Assembly: GCF_044068625.1 (NCBI RefSeq)
Contig: NZ_JBIPKH010000006.1
Span: 81,548-145,547 of the forward strand
DNA from: Desulfurivibrio sp044068625
GTDB taxonomy: Bacteria; Desulfobacterota; Desulfobulbia; Desulfobulbales; Desulfurivibrionaceae
Direction: 5' to 3'
DNA: 64,000 bases
The notes under the pieces were generated by a model. It was not told the origin of the DNA. It worked only from the letters and a program-made list of their open reading frames with translations, and ran no database searches. The position numbers and the translations under genes are program-made. Below, in pieces: positions 36,054 to 44,281 of the stretch. Within the stretch, counting starts at the first letter, position 1. Every line of letters begins with the position of its first letter.

Positions 36054-38342
36054 CTACTCCTCCTCTTCGGCCTTTTCGGCGTAGCGGCAGGTTTTATCGG
36101 GGCAGACCAGGCGGGTTCCCTTTTTACCGCCCTTTTCCAGCAGGTAAGGGGATCCGCAGATCGGGCAGGGGCGGGCCACCGGCTTGTCCCAGAGGGCGAA
36201 GGTGCAGGCGGGGTAGCGGTTGCAACTGTAGAATACCTTGCCCCGCTTGGAGACCTTCTGGACGATCTCGCCGTCGCAGCCGGGTTCCGGGCAGGGGACG
36301 CCGGTGCTGATCGCCTTGACGTTCTTGCAGGCGGGATAACCGGAACAGGCCAAAAACCTTCCGAAGCGCCCCTGTTTGTAAACCATGGGCTTGCCGCATT
36401 TTTCGCAGGTTTCCCCCGATTCCTCGGGGGTTTCCCGTTCCAGGGGCTGGATCTTGCCCTCCTCATCACGGGTGAAATCCTGGGTATGCTTGCATTCGGG
36501 GTACTTCTCGCAGGCCAGAAATTCGCCGTTCTTGCCCCACTTGATCAGCAGCTCTCCCTGGCAGAGGGGGCAGGAGAGGCCGGTGGGCACGGCGCTGTGC
36601 TTGACCGATTTCATCTCCTCCTTGGCCTGTTCCAGGTTTTCCTTGAATGGCCCGTAAAAATCGCGCAGCACCTTAACCCAGGCGATCTTACCGGTTTCGA
36701 TCTCGTCCAGCTCCTTTTCCAGGGTGGCGGTGAAATCGGCGTCGATCACCTTGGGAAAGTGGGCCACCAGCAGTTCGTTGACCACCTTGCCCAGGTCGGT
36801 GGGGGCGAACTTGCGTTGGGCCAGTTGGACATACTCCTTCTCCTGAATGGTGGAGATAATGGCGGCATAGGTGCTGGGCCGCCCCACCCCGTTCTCCTCC
36901 AGGGCCTTGACCAGGGTGGCCTCGGTGTAGCGGGGCGGCGGCTGGGTGAAGTGCTGTTTGGGGGTGATCGCCTTAAGCGTCAGGCTCTGCCCCTCCTGGA
37001 GGTCGGGGAGCAGGGCGTCGTCCCCCCCCTGTTTGTCGCCGGTTTCCGGATTATCCTCCTCGGCCTCGACGTACAGGGTCATGAAGCCGGGAAAACGCAT
37101 GATGGAGCCGGTGGCTTTCAGCTCGTGGGGGCCGGCGGCCACCCGGATACTGGTCTGGTCGTAGAGGGCGGGAGCCATCTGGCAGGCCACGAAACGCTTC
37201 CAGATCAGGGTGTAGAGGGCCAGCATATCCTTGTCCAGCAGTTTGGCCAGCCGTTCCGGGGTGAGTTTGACATCGGTGGGCCGCACCGCCTCGTGGGCGT
37301 CCTGGGCGGCTTTGCCGGTTTTGTAGCGCACCGGCTTGGCCGGCAGGTAATCGGGGCCGTGGGTGGTCTCGATATACTCCCGGGCCTGGTCCAGGGCCTC
37401 GTCGTTGATCCGGGTGGAGTCGGTTCGCATATAGGTGATCAGGCCCACGGGGCCCTCCTGGCCCAGATCGATCCCCTCATAGAGGCGCTGGGCCAGGGTC
37501 ATGGTTTTCTTGGCCGAAAAGCGCAGCTTGCGGTTGGCGTCCATCTGCATGGTGCTGGTGATGAAGGGGGGGCTGGGCTGGCGTTTTTTCTGTTTTTTCT
37601 CGACCCCGGCCACGGTGAGCCGGGCCCCTTTGAGTTCGGCCACCAGCTTATCCGCCGCCGCCTGGTCGGCGATTTTCTGCTTGCGGTTGTCCAGCTTTTT
37701 GCCGGCGACCTTTTCCAGCATGGCCATGAACGGCGGGGGGGTGGGGCCGGCCAGGCTGGTTTGGATCGACCAGTATTCCTCGGAGACAAAGCGTTCGATC
37801 TCCTGCTCCCGTTCGCAGATCATCCGCACCGCCACCGACTGCACCCGGCCGGCACTCAGTCCTCGCCGCACCTTGTCCCAGAGCAGGGGCGAGATCTGGT
37901 AGCCCACCAGGCGATCCAGCACCCTGCGGGCCTGCTGGGCCTCGAAGAGATGACGGTCGACCTCGCCGGCCTTCTCCAGGGCGGCCAGCACCGCCTTTTT
38001 GGTCAGTTCGTGGAACAGCACCCGATGAATGGGTTTTTTCAGCGACTTGAGGGATTCGGCGATATGGAAGGCGATCGCCTCCCCTTCGCGGTCGGGGTCG
38101 GGGGCCAGAAAAATCTGGTCGACCCCCTTGGCGGCGGCTTTGAGGTCGCTGATCACCTTGGCCTTGCCCTTGATGGTCACGTATTGGGGGGCGAAGTCAT
38201 CATCGATGTCCACCCCCAGGGTTTTAACCGGGAGATCGCGAATATGGCCCACGGAGGCCTTTACCGTGAACTCCCGCCCCAGGTATTTCTGTAAAGTACG
38301 CGCCTTGGCCGGCGATTCAACGATCAGCAGTGATTTTCCCAT
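36054..38342 (-). CDS. topA: DNA topoisomerase I
   Basis: Relaxes negative supercoils by nicking and passing single strands. The 762-residue product starts GKSLLIVESPAKARTLQKYLG (Toprim). It has the active-site segment GLITYMRTDST and ends with four zinc-ribbon modules (CPLCQGE...CEKYPEC, CEKCGKP...CSGYPAC, CPEPGCDG...CNRYPAC, CPICGSP...CPDKTC), followed by an acidic tail. A candidate promoter lies at 38402-38430. Confidence 0.96.
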   Translation of the reverse strand: MGKSLLIVESPAKARTLQKYLGREFTVKASVGHIRDLPVKTLGVDIDDDFAPQYVTIKGKAKVISDLKAAAKGVDQIFLAPDPDREGEAIAFHIAESLKSLKKPIHRVLFHELTKKAVLAALEKAGEVDRHLFEAQQARRVLDRLVGYQISPLLWDKVRRGLSAGRVQSVAVRMICEREQEIERFVSEEYWSIQTSLAGPTPPPFMAMLEKVAGKKLDNRKQKIADQAAADKLVAELKGARLTVAGVEKKQKKRQPSPPFITSTMQMDANRKLRFSAKKTMTLAQRLYEGIDLGQEGPVGLITYMRTDSTRINDEALDQAREYIETTHGPDYLPAKPVRYKTGKAAQDAHEAVRPTDVKLTPERLAKLLDKDMLALYTLIWKRFVACQMAPALYDQTSIRVAAGPHELKATGSIMRFPGFMTLYVEAEEDNPETGDKQGGDDALLPDLQEGQSLTLKAITPKQHFTQPPPRYTEATLVKALEENGVGRPSTYAAIISTIQEKEYVQLAQRKFAPTDLGKVVNELLVAHFPKVIDADFTATLEKELDEIETGKIAWVKVLRDFYGPFKENLEQAKEEMKSVKHSAVPTGLSCPLCQGELLIKWGKNGEFLACEKYPECKHTQDFTRDEEGKIQPLERETPEESGETCEKCGKPMVYKQGRFGRFLACSGYPACKNVKAISTGVPCPEPGCDGEIVQKVSKRGKVFYSCNRYPACTFALWDKPVARPCPICGSPYLLEKGGKKGTRLVCPDKTCRYAEKAEEEE

Positions 38343-38401
38343 TAATTAACGCTCTCATTTTAGTGGCATGGTGGCCGAGGGCCGCAAATTAGTCCCGAAG
38401 A

Positions 38402-38430
38402 CCGATAAACCGTCAGCTGCCGACTGTCAA
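38402..38430 (-). promoter_or_regulatory. candidate promoter of topA
   Basis: Minus strand: TTGACA (complement of 38425-38430), 17 bp, then TATCGG (complement of 38402-38407, three of six). The -35 and spacing are ideal, the -10 weak. It sits about 60 bp before the topA ATG, in the 133-bp gap after dprA. Confidence 0.45.
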
Positions 38431-38475
38431 GTGATGATTGTCGGGGTTGCTGCCGTTGGTTGGTAGGCGCGCTTT

Positions 38476-39597
38476 TTAACCGTTAAGGCGATACTGTGGC
38501 CCCGGGGAGCTTTCCACCCGGCCCTGCAGCTCCAGCTCCAGCAGCAGGGCGTTGATCCGGTGGGCCGGCAGGGGGCAGGCGGCGATAATCTCTTCAATAT
38601 TGCGGGGGTAAGCGTCCAGGGCGGCCAGCAGTTGGCGCTCTTCCTCGCCGACGGGAGAGTCGTCGGGTCGCCCTGTTGCCGGTGGGGTTTCCCCTCCGGC
38701 CGCCAGGGGGGAGGCGGCCATCTCCCCCAGGATATCCTCCACTCGGTGCACCAGCTTGGCCCCCTCCTGGATCAGGCGATGGCAACCTTCGCTTTTGCCG
38801 GTATCCACCCGACCGGGGACCGCGAAAACCTCCCGGCCCTGTTCCAGGGCCAGTTCGGCGGTGATCAGCGAGCCGCTGCGGCGGGCGGCCTCGATCACCA
38901 CGCAGCCGGAGCTGATCCCGCTGATGATGCGATTGCGGGCGGGAAAGCGAAAGGGTTCGGGCGGGGTCTCGGGGGGGTATTCGCTCAAGAGCAGGCCGTT
39001 GCGGGCGATCTCGGCAAAAAGCTTGCCGTTCTGCGGGGGGTAGACGATATCCAGCCCGCAGCCCAGCACCGCCACCGTGCGACCGCCCTTAACCCCCAGG
39101 GCCCCCTGGTGGGCGGCGCTGTCGATCCCCAGGGCCCCGCCGCTGACCACGGTGAAACCGGCGGCGACCAATCCCGCCGCCATGCCGGCCGCGATCTTTT
39201 GTCCGTAAACCGTGGCCGCCCGGGCGCCCACCACCGCCATCCCCCCCGGGGCCAGAGCCTGCAGGTCGCCCCGGCCGTAGAGGACCAGGGGTGGGTCGCT
39301 GATCTCCCGCAGCAGGGCCGGGTAGGCGGGATCATCCCAGGGCAGGCAGTGGTAGCCGGACCGCCGGACTCGGGCCAGCTCCTTTTGGGCTTTGGGCCGG
39401 GCGGTCTGTCTGGCCAGGGCCTGGGCCGCCGCGGCTCTCAGGCCGGTTCGGGTTTGCAGTTCCCGGGCTTCGGCGGAGAGTATGGCTTCAACCCCACCAT
39501 AGTGGCCGAGCAGCCGGTGGGCCCCCGTCAGCCCGAGCCCGGGGGTGTGGGCCAGGGTCAGCCAGGCCAGCAGATGTTGATCCGGCTCAGTCGTCAT
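38476..39597 (-). CDS. dprA: DNA-processing protein DprA/Smf
   Basis: Loads RecA on incoming single-stranded DNA during transformation. The 373-residue product has an N-terminal helix-hairpin-helix part, a Rossmann core with MAVVGARAATVYGQ, VSGGALGIDSAAHQGAL and SEYPPETPPEPFRFPARNR, and a C-terminal winged helix. It overlaps the end of rpoD by 11 bp, so it is co-transcribed with it. Natural competence is not shown. Confidence 0.93.
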   Translation of the reverse strand: MTTEPDQHLLAWLTLAHTPGLGLTGAHRLLGHYGGVEAILSAEARELQTRTGLRAAAAQALARQTARPKAQKELARVRRSGYHCLPWDDPAYPALLREISDPPLVLYGRGDLQALAPGGMAVVGARAATVYGQKIAAGMAAGLVAAGFTVVSGGALGIDSAAHQGALGVKGGRTVAVLGCGLDIVYPPQNGKLFAEIARNGLLLSEYPPETPPEPFRFPARNRIISGISSGCVVIEAARRSGSLITAELALEQGREVFAVPGRVDTGKSEGCHRLIQEGAKLVHRVEDILGEMAASPLAAGGETPPATGRPDDSPVGEEERQLLAALDAYPRNIEEIIAACPLPAHRINALLLELELQGRVESSPGPQYRLNG

Positions 39598-41245
39598 AAA
39601 AGGGGGAGAGCTGGCTACGCCGGGAGGAGTGCTGCAGTTTTTTCAGGGCCTTGGCCTCGATCTGGCGAATCCGCTCCCGGGTGACCGCGAAACTTTCGCC
39701 CACCTCCTCCAGGGTCAGGTCCAGGGAGGTGTCCAGCCCGAAACGCATCCGCAGCACCTTCTCTTCCCGGGGGGTCAGGGTCTTCAAGACCCGGCCCAGA
39801 TTGGCCCGCAGGTTGTCATAGATGGTGGCTTCATCGGGGGCGGTGGAATCGGCATCCTCAATGAAGTCGGAGAGGAAGCTGTCTTCGCCGCTGCCCACCG
39901 GGGTGTCCAGGGAGAGCGGTTCCTTGGCGATTTTCAGCACACTCTTGACCTTGGCCAGATCAACTCCCAGGTGTTCGGCCATCTCATCGGGGGTTGGTTC
40001 CCGGCCGTGCTGCCGCTGATACTCCTTGGCCCCCTTGAGCATCCGGTTGATGGTGTCGATCATGTGGACCGGAATCCGGATGGTCCGGCCCTGGTCGGCA
40101 ATCGCTCGGGTCACCGCCTGGCGGATCCACCAGGTGGCGTAGGTGCTGAATTTGTAACCCCGGCGGTATTCAAATTTCTCCACCGCCTTCATCAGCCCGA
40201 TATTGCCCTCCTGGATCAGGTCCAGCAGCTGCAGGCCGCGGCCGGCATATTTCTTGGCCACGCTGACCACCAGCCGCAGGTTGGCCTGCACCTGGCGATT
40301 CTTGGCCTCCCGGCTCACCTCTTCGCCGTGGCCGACCTGTTGCAGAACGGTTTTGAGCCCGTCGTGATCGAGCCCATGTTTTTCCAGGCAGCGCTTGCGC
40401 CAGGCCGGCAGCTCCGCCTCCGCCAGGGCGGCTCGCTCCTGCTGGCAGCTCTTTTCCAGCCGGCGCAAGCGATTGGCCATGGCTTGCAGGTGTTTGGCGC
40501 TCAAGCGACTTTTGGCGAACAGGTTACTTTGGGCCTTGCTGTTGCGGTTGATCCGGGCGCGCAGCTTGCGCACCTCGCTCTCATTGGCCCCGCCCGGGCA
40601 TTCGAGGAGATCCCGGCGCAGTTCGGCGCTCTCCCGGGCCAGCCGCCCCGCCTCCTCAACCTGCCAGCAGAAATCTGTCCGGGCCTGTTCCAGGACCTTC
40701 TTGTCGCTTTCATCCAGGCCCCGGAGCAGGTCGCCGATCTGCTTCTTGCCCGCGCCAAGCTTCTCCACCATCCCCTGCAGATAGGAGAGGGCCGGCGGTG
40801 CGGTGAGCAGAACCTCCTGGGTCAGGGTTTCGCCCTTTTCAATCTCCCGGGCCACCGCAACTTCCTCATCGGGGCTCAGCAGGGCCACCGAGCCCATCTC
40901 CTGCAGATAGACTTTCACCGGGTCGATCTGCTCACCGCCGCTCTCCCCCGGCCAGGCGTAAAGGTCGCCGCTGTCCTCGTAATCATCAGCGTCGTTGTCC
41001 CCGCTCGCCGGTTCCGGACGGGATGGGGCGCCCTCTTCGTCGGCCAGCCGGGCGGCATCGCGCTCTCGGGGGATCTCCAGCTCCCGGTCGGGATCGGAAC
41101 CCAGCCAGGCCGCCGGTTCGTTGATGGCCTGGTCGTCATCGGGCTCTTCGTATTTGTTCAAGGCGCGTGGCTGTTTACGGCGGGTGGTGCCGGCGGCCTT
41201 GCCGGCCGCTTTAGGGGGGGCAGCGCTTTTTTTGTTGCTGGTCAT
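39587..41245 (-). CDS. rpoD: primary sigma-70 factor RpoD
   Basis: Main sigma factor of RNA polymerase. The 552-residue product has region 1.2 (DPVKVYLQEMGSVALL), region 2 (LIQEGNIGLMKAVEKFEYRRGYKFSTYATWWIRQAV split across 2.1-2.4), region 3 and region 4 (TLEEVGESFAVTRERIRQIEAKAL). The first ~95 residues are low-complexity and no clear region 1.1 is seen. The ATG at 41245 has AAGGAG seven bases upstream; an ATG 24 bases earlier (41269) is less likely. It lies directly after dnaG, as in the classical macromolecular-synthesis order. Confidence 0.95.
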   Translation of the reverse strand: MTSNKKSAAPPKAAGKAAGTTRRKQPRALNKYEEPDDDQAINEPAAWLGSDPDRELEIPRERDAARLADEEGAPSRPEPASGDNDADDYEDSGDLYAWPGESGGEQIDPVKVYLQEMGSVALLSPDEEVAVAREIEKGETLTQEVLLTAPPALSYLQGMVEKLGAGKKQIGDLLRGLDESDKKVLEQARTDFCWQVEEAGRLARESAELRRDLLECPGGANESEVRKLRARINRNSKAQSNLFAKSRLSAKHLQAMANRLRRLEKSCQQERAALAEAELPAWRKRCLEKHGLDHDGLKTVLQQVGHGEEVSREAKNRQVQANLRLVVSVAKKYAGRGLQLLDLIQEGNIGLMKAVEKFEYRRGYKFSTYATWWIRQAVTRAIADQGRTIRIPVHMIDTINRMLKGAKEYQRQHGREPTPDEMAEHLGVDLAKVKSVLKIAKEPLSLDTPVGSGEDSFLSDFIEDADSTAPDEATIYDNLRANLGRVLKTLTPREEKVLRMRFGLDTSLDLTLEEVGESFAVTRERIRQIEAKALKKLQHSSRRSQLSPFYDD

Positions 41246-41296
41246 GCCGGAACTCCTTGGTTGATGCACTAATATAGCTGCGCGGGGGTTGTCGGC

Positions 41297-43123
41297 TTAT
41301 CCGCCGTTGCTCAGGGCTTGCTTCTGTTTCATCAGGGCCAGGAGTTTCTCCTGATCACCGGCCTGGTAGGCGGCGTTGATCTCCCGGACCAGCTGGTCCG
41401 ATTCCCGGCGCCGGTCATCCCGGCGCAGCCAGGCGATCAGCTCGCTGGCGCTCTCCTCCTGCACGGCTTCGGGATACATGGTGCCGCCATCGATGAGCAG
41501 TCGGGAGACCAGCGATTTCAGGCCTCCTTCGGTGTACTCCAGCAGCACCTCCGGGGCCCGGATAAATTTTTCGTGATGAGTCACCATCAGGTCCAAGAGA
41601 ATGGTGGCGGTCGGCCCACTGGCGTTTTCCCGCAGGCCGGCCGCCAGAAATTCCGGCAGATAGCGGCCGTGGAGAAAAAGAAAGGCGAAAATCCGGCCCT
41701 CGTTGGCCGAGAGGGTAAAATTCTGCCGGTCGGGACCAGGGGGGGGCGGGGTGGCCGCTGGCCCCGGTCGCCGGTGGGGAGCCCGACCGATGCTTTGGCC
41801 GAACTGTTCGCTGGAGATCCCCAGCCGTTCGCTGAAGTGGGCGATGAAGCGGGTGCGCAGCAGCAACTGGTCGTCCAGCTCGTGGACGATGGGGGCCAGT
41901 TCGGCGATGATCCGGTTTTTGCCGTCCACCCCCAGGCCGTGCTGTTCCGCCAGTTTATCGAAAACAAATTCCGGCAGGGAGCGGGCCTGGCGCATCAGTT
42001 CGTTGAAGCTCTCCCGGCCGTGGGCCCGGATGTAGCTGTCGGGGTCTTCGCCCGCCGGCAGCACCGCCACCCGTCCGGTCAGCTTTTCGGCCAGGAAAAG
42101 GGGGACGGAACGCATCGCCGCCTTGAGCCCGGCGGAGTCCCCGTCAAAGACCAGGATCACCTCCTCGACATAACCCCGCAAAAGCCGCAGTTGTTCGGCG
42201 GTAAGGGCGGTGCCCAGGGGGGCGGTCACCTCGTCGATTCCTTGGGCCACCAGGGCCAGCAGGTCGAAGTTGCCCTCCACCAGCAGGCAGCTTTTGGCCT
42301 TGCGCAGGGCGTCCCGGTTCTGGAACAGGCCGAAGAGGGTGCGTCCTTTGTCGAAGACCGGGGTTTCCGGGGTGTTGAGATATTTGGGCTCGCCGTTGCC
42401 CAGGATCCGGCCGCCGAAACCGGCCACCCGGCCGGTCTGGTCGACAATGGGAAAGATGATCCGGTCGCGGAAACGGTCGTAGTAGTGGGGAGAGGGATTG
42501 GGGCCCTCTGCTCTTTTGGCCACCAGCAGCCCGGCCTCCTCGGCAATTTGGGCCGGGAACTTTTCCCCCTCCAGCACCCGGCGGAGAAAATCCCAGCGCT
42601 CCGGGGCGTAGCCCAACTGAAAGCGACTGATGATCGCCGGTGGCATGCCCCGTTTCTCCAGATAGGCTCTGGCGTTGGCGGCGGCGGGGTCGTGGAGGAG
42701 AAAGTGGTGGTAGAGTGCGGCGGCCCGGGCGTTGACGGCATAGAGATTCTCCCGCTTGCGGGCCTCTTCCCGTTGTTGGGGTGAGAGGGTATTTTCCGCC
42801 AGTGGAATCCGGTAGCGTTCGGCCAGTTGCTTGAGGGCTTCGGGGAAGGCGATCCGGTGGTAGAGCATCAGAAAGTTGAAAACATCACCCCCCTCGCCGC
42901 AGCCGAAGCAATGAAAAGAGCCGCGCCCCGGGTTGACCATGAAGGAGGCGGTCTTTTCGGAGTGAAAGGGGCAAAGACCCTTGAGGTTGGCTCCGGCCCG
43001 CTGCAGCGTGACATGCTCGCCGATAATTTCGCCAATGTCCGCCGCCTCCTTGATTCGACGAACCACCTCCCGGCGTTGCTCCTCCGAGGGGTCAATCCGC
43101 TGCTCTGCTGGCAATGCACCCAT
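41297..43123 (-). CDS. dnaG: DNA primase
   Basis: Makes RNA primers for replication. The 608-residue product has the N-terminal zinc ribbon (CPFHSEKTASF, then CFGCGEGGD), the RNA polymerase basic motif, a Toprim segment (VILVFDGDSAGLKA) and a helicase-binding tail. The frame is open to 43642, but the real start is the ATG at 43123 (MGALPAEQRID), preceded by AAGGA. A promoter candidate lies at 43200-43227 on the minus strand. Confidence 0.95.
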   Translation of the reverse strand: MGALPAEQRIDPSEEQRREVVRRIKEAADIGEIIGEHVTLQRAGANLKGLCPFHSEKTASFMVNPGRGSFHCFGCGEGGDVFNFLMLYHRIAFPEALKQLAERYRIPLAENTLSPQQREEARKRENLYAVNARAAALYHHFLLHDPAAANARAYLEKRGMPPAIISRFQLGYAPERWDFLRRVLEGEKFPAQIAEEAGLLVAKRAEGPNPSPHYYDRFRDRIIFPIVDQTGRVAGFGGRILGNGEPKYLNTPETPVFDKGRTLFGLFQNRDALRKAKSCLLVEGNFDLLALVAQGIDEVTAPLGTALTAEQLRLLRGYVEEVILVFDGDSAGLKAAMRSVPLFLAEKLTGRVAVLPAGEDPDSYIRAHGRESFNELMRQARSLPEFVFDKLAEQHGLGVDGKNRIIAELAPIVHELDDQLLLRTRFIAHFSERLGISSEQFGQSIGRAPHRRPGPAATPPPPGPDRQNFTLSANEGRIFAFLFLHGRYLPEFLAAGLRENASGPTATILLDLMVTHHEKFIRAPEVLLEYTEGGLKSLVSRLLIDGGTMYPEAVQEESASELIAWLRRDDRRRESDQLVREINAAYQAGDQEKLLALMKQKQALSNGG

Positions 43124-43199
43124 GCCTGAGGTCCTTGGTGTCGATTGGAAGGTGCATAACACGGAACAGGTGTTCCGCAGGGTAGACACAACCCCTGAA

Positions 43200-43227
43200 T
43201 TTGTACCGGGTTTTCCGCCGCTGTCAA
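43200..43227 (-). promoter_or_regulatory. promoter of dnaG-rpoD-dprA
   Basis: Minus strand: TTGACA (complement of 43222-43227), 16 bp, then TACAAA (complement of 43200-43205, four of six). It is about 77 bp from the dnaG ATG. Confidence 0.55.
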
Positions 43228-43277
43228 GGGAAAAGGCTTTACCGCCAGGCTTAACGCTGGTATCTTTGGCCATTTTC

Positions 43278-44264
43278 ATGGGGAGGAGGCGCGCCATTAC
43301 CGCATCATTGATTTTACCGCTGTTGATTTTGCTGGCCGGCCTGGTTTTGTTGCTGGCCGGTGGGGAACTTCTGGTGGGGGGCGCCCGTGACCTGGCCCGC
43401 CACTGGGGAATGCCTTCGCTGCTGATCGGCCTGACCGTGGTGGCCTTCGGCACCTCGGTGCCCGAACTGTTCATCAGCCTGGCCGCCACCTGGCGGGGGC
43501 ACCCCGAGATCATGCTGGGCAATGTGATCGGCAGCAATGTTGCCAATATCGGCCTTATTCTGGGGATTTCCCTGCTGTTTGTCCCCCTGCGGCTGGGCCT
43601 GAGAATCGTGGCCACCGAGATGATTCTGCTCCACCTGGCCACCGCCGGTCTGTTCGGGCTTACCTGGTACGGTTTTTTCCCTCGCTGGGCCGGTGGCCTT
43701 TGTGTGGCGGCGTTAATTGCCTACACCTTCTTGGCCTATTGGCGCGCCGGTGGCCAAGGCGGCGGCGAAACCCCGGCAGCGGTGGTGGAGCAGACCAGTT
43801 CCGGTGCCGAGGCCGTGGCCCGGGGGCAGTTGGTGGCCCTGCTGCTGGTGCTTGCCGGCCTGGCGGCCCTGGCCGCTGGGGCCGAGCTTTTTTTGCGCGG
43901 GGCGGTGGAGATCGCCCGCGGCCTGGGGATAAGTGAGCTGGTGATCGGCCTTACCCTGGCGGCCATCGGCACCTCCCTGCCGGAGCTGGCCACCTGTTTC
44001 GCCGCCATTCGCCAGCGCCAGGACGCCCTGCTGGTGGGCAACATCATCGGCAGCAACCTCTTTAACCTGCTGATGGTGATGGGTGTTACCGCCTCCCTGC
44101 TCCCCTTTGCCCTGCCGGCGGTTCTCCTCCAGCGGGATCTGCCGGTGATGCTGCTCTTTTCCCTGGTGCTGCTGGCGGCCATCGCCGTTCGGGGGCGTCT
44201 GGACCGCGTCCTGGGGGTAATGCTGCTCACCGGTTACGCCGCCTATCTGTATTGGCTGATATAG
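43278..44264 (+). CDS. calcium/sodium antiporter (CaxA/YrbG-like)
   Basis: A 328-residue membrane exchanger with about ten hydrophobic helices. The two inverted alpha-repeat motifs are VAFGTSVPELFIS with GNVIGSNVANIGLILG, and AAIGTSLPELATC with GNIIGSNLFNLLMVMG. These repeats define K+-independent Ca2+/Na+ exchangers. The start is uncertain; the ATG at 43278 lacks a clear ribosome-binding site, and the region upstream is the dnaG divergent gap. It starts 154 bp from dnaG in the opposite direction. Confidence 0.85.
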   Translation: MGRRRAITASLILPLLILLAGLVLLLAGGELLVGGARDLARHWGMPSLLIGLTVVAFGTSVPELFISLAATWRGHPEIMLGNVIGSNVANIGLILGISLLFVPLRLGLRIVATEMILLHLATAGLFGLTWYGFFPRWAGGLCVAALIAYTFLAYWRAGGQGGGETPAAVVEQTSSGAEAVARGQLVALLLVLAGLAALAAGAELFLRGAVEIARGLGISELVIGLTLAAIGTSLPELATCFAAIRQRQDALLVGNIIGSNLFNLLMVMGVTASLLPFALPAVLLQRDLPVMLLFSLVLLAAIAVRGRLDRVLGVMLLTGYAAYLYWLI

Positions 44265-44281
44265 AGAGAAGAGGAAAAGTG

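Noticed and set aside
36486..41272. Long plus-strand frames opposite topA and rpoD.
   Set aside because: Shadows of conserved genes; no ribosome-binding sites or motifs.
43124..43642. Extended N-terminus of dnaG into the divergent gap.
   Set aside because: The extension is Pro/Ser/Arg-rich, runs through the exchanger gene, and the ATG at 43123 has a ribosome-binding site.
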